6,404 bases of DNA from Nitrososphaerota archaeon (GTDB lineage Archaea; Thermoproteota; Nitrososphaeria; Nitrososphaerales; UBA57). Both the position numbers and the translations under genes were made by a program. The stretch is taken from the NCBI GenBank assembly GCA_016180375.1, contig JACPBJ010000071.1:1-6404 (forward strand), given 5' to 3'. Below, piece by piece: positions 4,301 through 6,404 of this stretch (positions are counted from its first letter, which is position 1; every line of letters starts with the position of its first letter). The notes under the pieces are model-generated. The model was given only the letters and a program-made list of their open reading frames with translations, made no database searches and was not told the DNA's origin.

Positions 4301-5647
4301 TTAGCTGGGGGATTGACTCATCATTGCGTGATCCATTGCCCTTATCATAACCATCCTCTTTTCAGATGGTAGTGAGGAAATAAGTTGAAGCTGCGTCTTC
4401 ATAACCTTCTCTTTGTCTTTATCCTCCATTTCTCTAAGGAAACTTACCATATCCTTCACTATCCTCAGCCTGCTACCTTCCGGAAGATCTGAAACGGCGT
4501 CGACAACCTTCTTCATCCCCTTTGCACGTAGATCTTCGTTTAGACTAGGTAGCACTATCTCTACCATCTGCCTCATCATCGCTCCTCTCTGGTTGCCCTG
4601 TGCCCACGCCCTTATAGGCACCAATAACGTTAGACCCCATACCAGCATTAGACTTCCGATTGTACTTTGGTGTAGGTAATTGCCTGCATTTGGTAGCCTC
4701 GGGAAGCTACCAATCATGACGTTGAGATACCCGTATAGAAAGCCGACAAGTCCTATGCCAAATATGCTATGCTTTACTATGCTCTGGGCAATGGACTCTA
4801 CTACGAATGGGTCACCTATTTTGTATTTCTTATACCAAGCTCTTGCCAAGATCACAAAGAATGCGAAGGTTGCCATTATTACCAAGCCTTCACTGCTTCC
4901 AGCAAGCACATTCATTGTGAATGGAGTTACACCGCCAAAGAAGTTGTGAAGGCCGAACATTAGTGCAACAATCGCAATTATAAGGTAGGACTCCTTGACT
5001 ACCGCAGCAAAATAGCTATTCCATTTATCGAATAGTAGCCTGGATATCCTACTCCTCATCTTCATCATCCCCCTTAGTGGTATTATCTGAATTAATCCAA
5101 GAATGATTACAAGGAATAGCGCATACCAGTTCCCCTTTGGCATGGCGCCTGGCGGCCCGAATATGTTTACCATACCAAAGCCAACAGCAACTATCCCACC
5201 TGCAAGCAGTCTTCCGTCGCCAAAGAGCAAATCTGGCCTAAAGAGCATGGAAACAGGATGGGAGAATGCTGATTTGGTGCTAAGCGGGATGCCCCAGACA
5301 CCTATGTCTAAAACTAGAGCTACAACAGATACATACTTCGTTAGAGGATCGTTTGATATGATTATCAGGTAACCAAATAATGGTATGCCGATCATACTGA
5401 CAACACCGATTATGAACCAGCTCGTTTTGTAAGTCGTGTATCGTCTTCCAAGAGCCTTACCGACCGGCCAGAGCATGATGGTAGTAACCGTCGCCCAAGA
5501 GCCGACCACCAACGCTATGGGTTCGCCGAGCAGAGTGAATAATGCCGTTGCTATCGAGTAAACTATCAGCACGGGAAGTATTTTGCCTTTGAATCCGGGT
5601 AGCATCGGGATGCCTAACTTATCTTCTTCAGATGGCTCGCCCTTCAA
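4301..5647 (-). CDS. Polytopic membrane protein with C-terminal helical tail, unknown function, merA operon
   Basis: I do not recognise this 448-residue protein. A charged N-terminus of about 22 residues leads into roughly ten hydrophobic segments (about 22-40, 44-64, 76-97, 104-121, 146-163, 173-190, 218-238, 254-271, 291-313 and 329-347). A soluble, charged, helix-rich tail of about 100 residues follows (350-448). The tail seems to repeat a unit: VSDLPEGSRLRIVKDM (385-400) and ISSLPSEKRMVMIRAM (423-438). There is no cysteine in the whole protein, so it is unlikely to carry mercury by thiol transfer. Histidines (for example in GLHNFFGG, 232-239) and many methionines are present. The TTG start at 5647 is supported by GGAG at 5657-5660, which touches the merA stop; the gap to merA is six bases. 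Co-expression with MerA is therefore likely. A transporter, a channel or a membrane sensor all remain possible. Confidence 0.75.
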   Translation of the reverse strand: MKGEPSEEDKLGIPMLPGFKGKILPVLIVYSIATALFTLLGEPIALVVGSWATVTTIMLWPVGKALGRRYTTYKTSWFIIGVVSMIGIPLFGYLIIISNDPLTKYVSVVALVLDIGVWGIPLSTKSAFSHPVSMLFRPDLLFGDGRLLAGGIVAVGFGMVNIFGPPGAMPKGNWYALFLVIILGLIQIIPLRGMMKMRSRISRLLFDKWNSYFAAVVKESYLIIAIVALMFGLHNFFGGVTPFTMNVLAGSSEGLVIMATFAFFVILARAWYKKYKIGDPFVVESIAQSIVKHSIFGIGLVGFLYGYLNVMIGSFPRLPNAGNYLHQSTIGSLMLVWGLTLLVPIRAWAQGNQRGAMMRQMVEIVLPSLNEDLRAKGMKKVVDAVSDLPEGSRLRIVKDMVSFLREMEDKDKEKVMKTQLQLISSLPSEKRMVMIRAMDHAMMSQSPS

Positions 5648-5653
5648 ATTTTA

Positions 5654-5660
5654 TCACTCC
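5654..5660 (-). promoter_or_regulatory. Shine-Dalgarno site overlapping the merA stop
   Basis: GGAGTGA on the minus strand contains the merA TGA stop. Six bases later comes the TTG that begins the membrane protein. The overlap decides that non-ATG start and implies translational coupling of the two genes. Confidence 0.6.
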
Positions 5661-6404
5661 GTGCAGCAGCTCATCTTGCTAACATCTTTGTAGAACGATT
5701 GAGCAGCCAACTTGATTCCCTCAGATAAAGTCGGGAACACGTGAACCGTATCAATGATATCATCTACCGTTAGTTTGAACTTGACTGCCAATACCCCTTC
5801 GTGGATAAGATCGGCTGCATGCGGAGCCAGTATGTGTACACCAACAATCTGCTTAGTTTCTCTGTTAACGACTAATTTTATCAAGCCACGGGTATCTCCA
5901 ATCACATGCGCCTTTGGGACCAAGTCTAAGGGAAGAATGCCGCATGCACACTTGATGCCCTTTCCGTTAGCCTCTGCGTCAGTTAATCCTACGCTCGCAA
6001 CTTCAGGATATGTGAATACAGCGCTGGGAACTTCGTTGAACTTTATCTTCTTCTTGTTTTCACCAAAGGCGTTGTTCACTGCCACTGCCCCTTCTTTTGC
6101 TGCAATGGTTTCAAGCATGGGTTCTCCGATAACATCGCCTGCCGCCCACACATGCGGGGCAGTTGTCTGCATCTCGTCATTCACTTTTACAAATCCATCA
6201 TCAGCTAATTCGACCCCCACTTTCTCTGCATTTAGATAGTCTGTGTTCGGAGTCCTGCCTGTCGCGAATAGCAATTGTTCAGCCTGGAATTCTTGGTTTA
6301 CACCATTAGAGGACGAACGCACGTATTTCCTTTCGCCCCTTTGAGAAACTTCCTCGAGGTTTACTCCTGTGTAAGTTTGGACGCCTTCCTCTTGCAGGTA
6401 CTGC
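5654..6404 (-). CDS. merA: Mercuric reductase, C-terminal part (cut by window edge)
   Basis: This flavin disulfide reductase uses NADPH to reduce Hg(II) to volatile Hg(0) in the cytosol. The window holds the last 249 residues; the frame is open to the edge, so the N-terminal FAD domain and redox-active cysteine pair lie outside. Visible features are LQEEGVQTYTGVNLEEV from the NAD(P) domain, the FATGRTPNTD turn, the FAD-binding AAGDVIGEPML motif, VFTYPEVASVGLTDAEA, LPLDLVPKAHVIGDTRG from the dimerisation domain, and the C-terminal SKMSCCTE with the vicinal cysteines (codons at 5663-5668) that deliver Hg(II) to the active site. These cysteines separate MerA from dihydrolipoamide dehydrogenase. 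In HVFPTLSEG a Phe (codon 5735-5737) occupies the position that is Tyr in classical MerA and the catalytic His in lipoamide dehydrogenases. A CAC (Cys-x-Cys) in GIKCACGILPL is also notable. The promoter is off the window. Confidence 0.93.
   Translation of the reverse strand, partial: QYLQEEGVQTYTGVNLEEVSQRGERKYVRSSSNGVNQEFQAEQLLFATGRTPNTDYLNAEKVGVELADDGFVKVNDEMQTTAPHVWAAGDVIGEPMLETIAAKEGAVAVNNAFGENKKKIKFNEVPSAVFTYPEVASVGLTDAEANGKGIKCACGILPLDLVPKAHVIGDTRGLIKLVVNRETKQIVGVHILAPHAADLIHEGVLAVKFKLTVDDIIDTVHVFPTLSEGIKLAAQSFYKDVSKMSCCTE

Noticed and set aside
4413..5372. Several plus-strand ORFs of 64-89 codons
   Set aside because: They are shadows opposite the long membrane-protein gene, which has consistent hydrophobic segments and a Shine-Dalgarno site.
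5754..6239. A 161-codon plus-strand ORF
   Set aside because: It is antisense to merA, whose motifs are unmistakable in the opposite frame.

Overview
The window looks archaeal. Promoters carry TATAAATA or TTTATA boxes about 28 bases upstream of start codons, giving leaderless or nearly leaderless mRNAs. Genes inside operons instead have Shine-Dalgarno sites. No bacterial -10/-35 promoters are obvious. The protein set (stand-alone NAD(P)HX epimerase, HxlR regulators, DoxX with thioredoxin, a DUF7482-like protein) would fit a Nitrososphaeria/Thaumarchaeota-type genome. That lineage call is inference and could be wrong.

Layout: (1) 113-820 (+), an NAD(P)H-hydrate epimerase. (2) 821-1225, about 400 bases without a confident gene, holding inverted repeats, a short repeated word and one doubtful cysteine-rich ORF on the minus strand. 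(3) 1226-2026 (-), a two-gene operon in which thioredoxin is followed by a DoxX-family membrane protein. (4) 2080-2441 (+), a broken HxlR regulator divergent from that operon. (5) 2442-2904, decayed sequence including a universal stress protein remnant. (6) 2905-3264 (-), an intact HxlR regulator. (7) 3323-3830 (+), a membrane-anchored DUF7482-like gene with an apparent one-base frameshift. (8) 3910-4242 (+), a small MerT-like membrane protein with a Cys-Cys pair in its first membrane helix. (9) 4301-6404 (-), mercuric reductase (merA, cut by the window edge) followed by a 448-residue polytopic membrane protein.

The best reading is a mercury or thiol-stress island: MerA for Hg(II) reduction, a MerT-like importer, thioredoxin and DoxX for thiol redox, and HxlR proteins where MerR or ArsR would be expected. 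The most notable signal is a 25-base element present twice (3277-3301 and 3863-3887). It lies over the promoters of the DUF7482-like and MerT-like genes with nearly the same spacing to each ATG. The first copy also sits directly upstream of the divergent intact HxlR gene. This suggests a small HxlR regulon covering the regulator itself, the DUF7482-like protein and the MerT-like protein. The several broken genes (HxlR copy, stress protein, frameshifted gene) show that the region is being rearranged and eroded.
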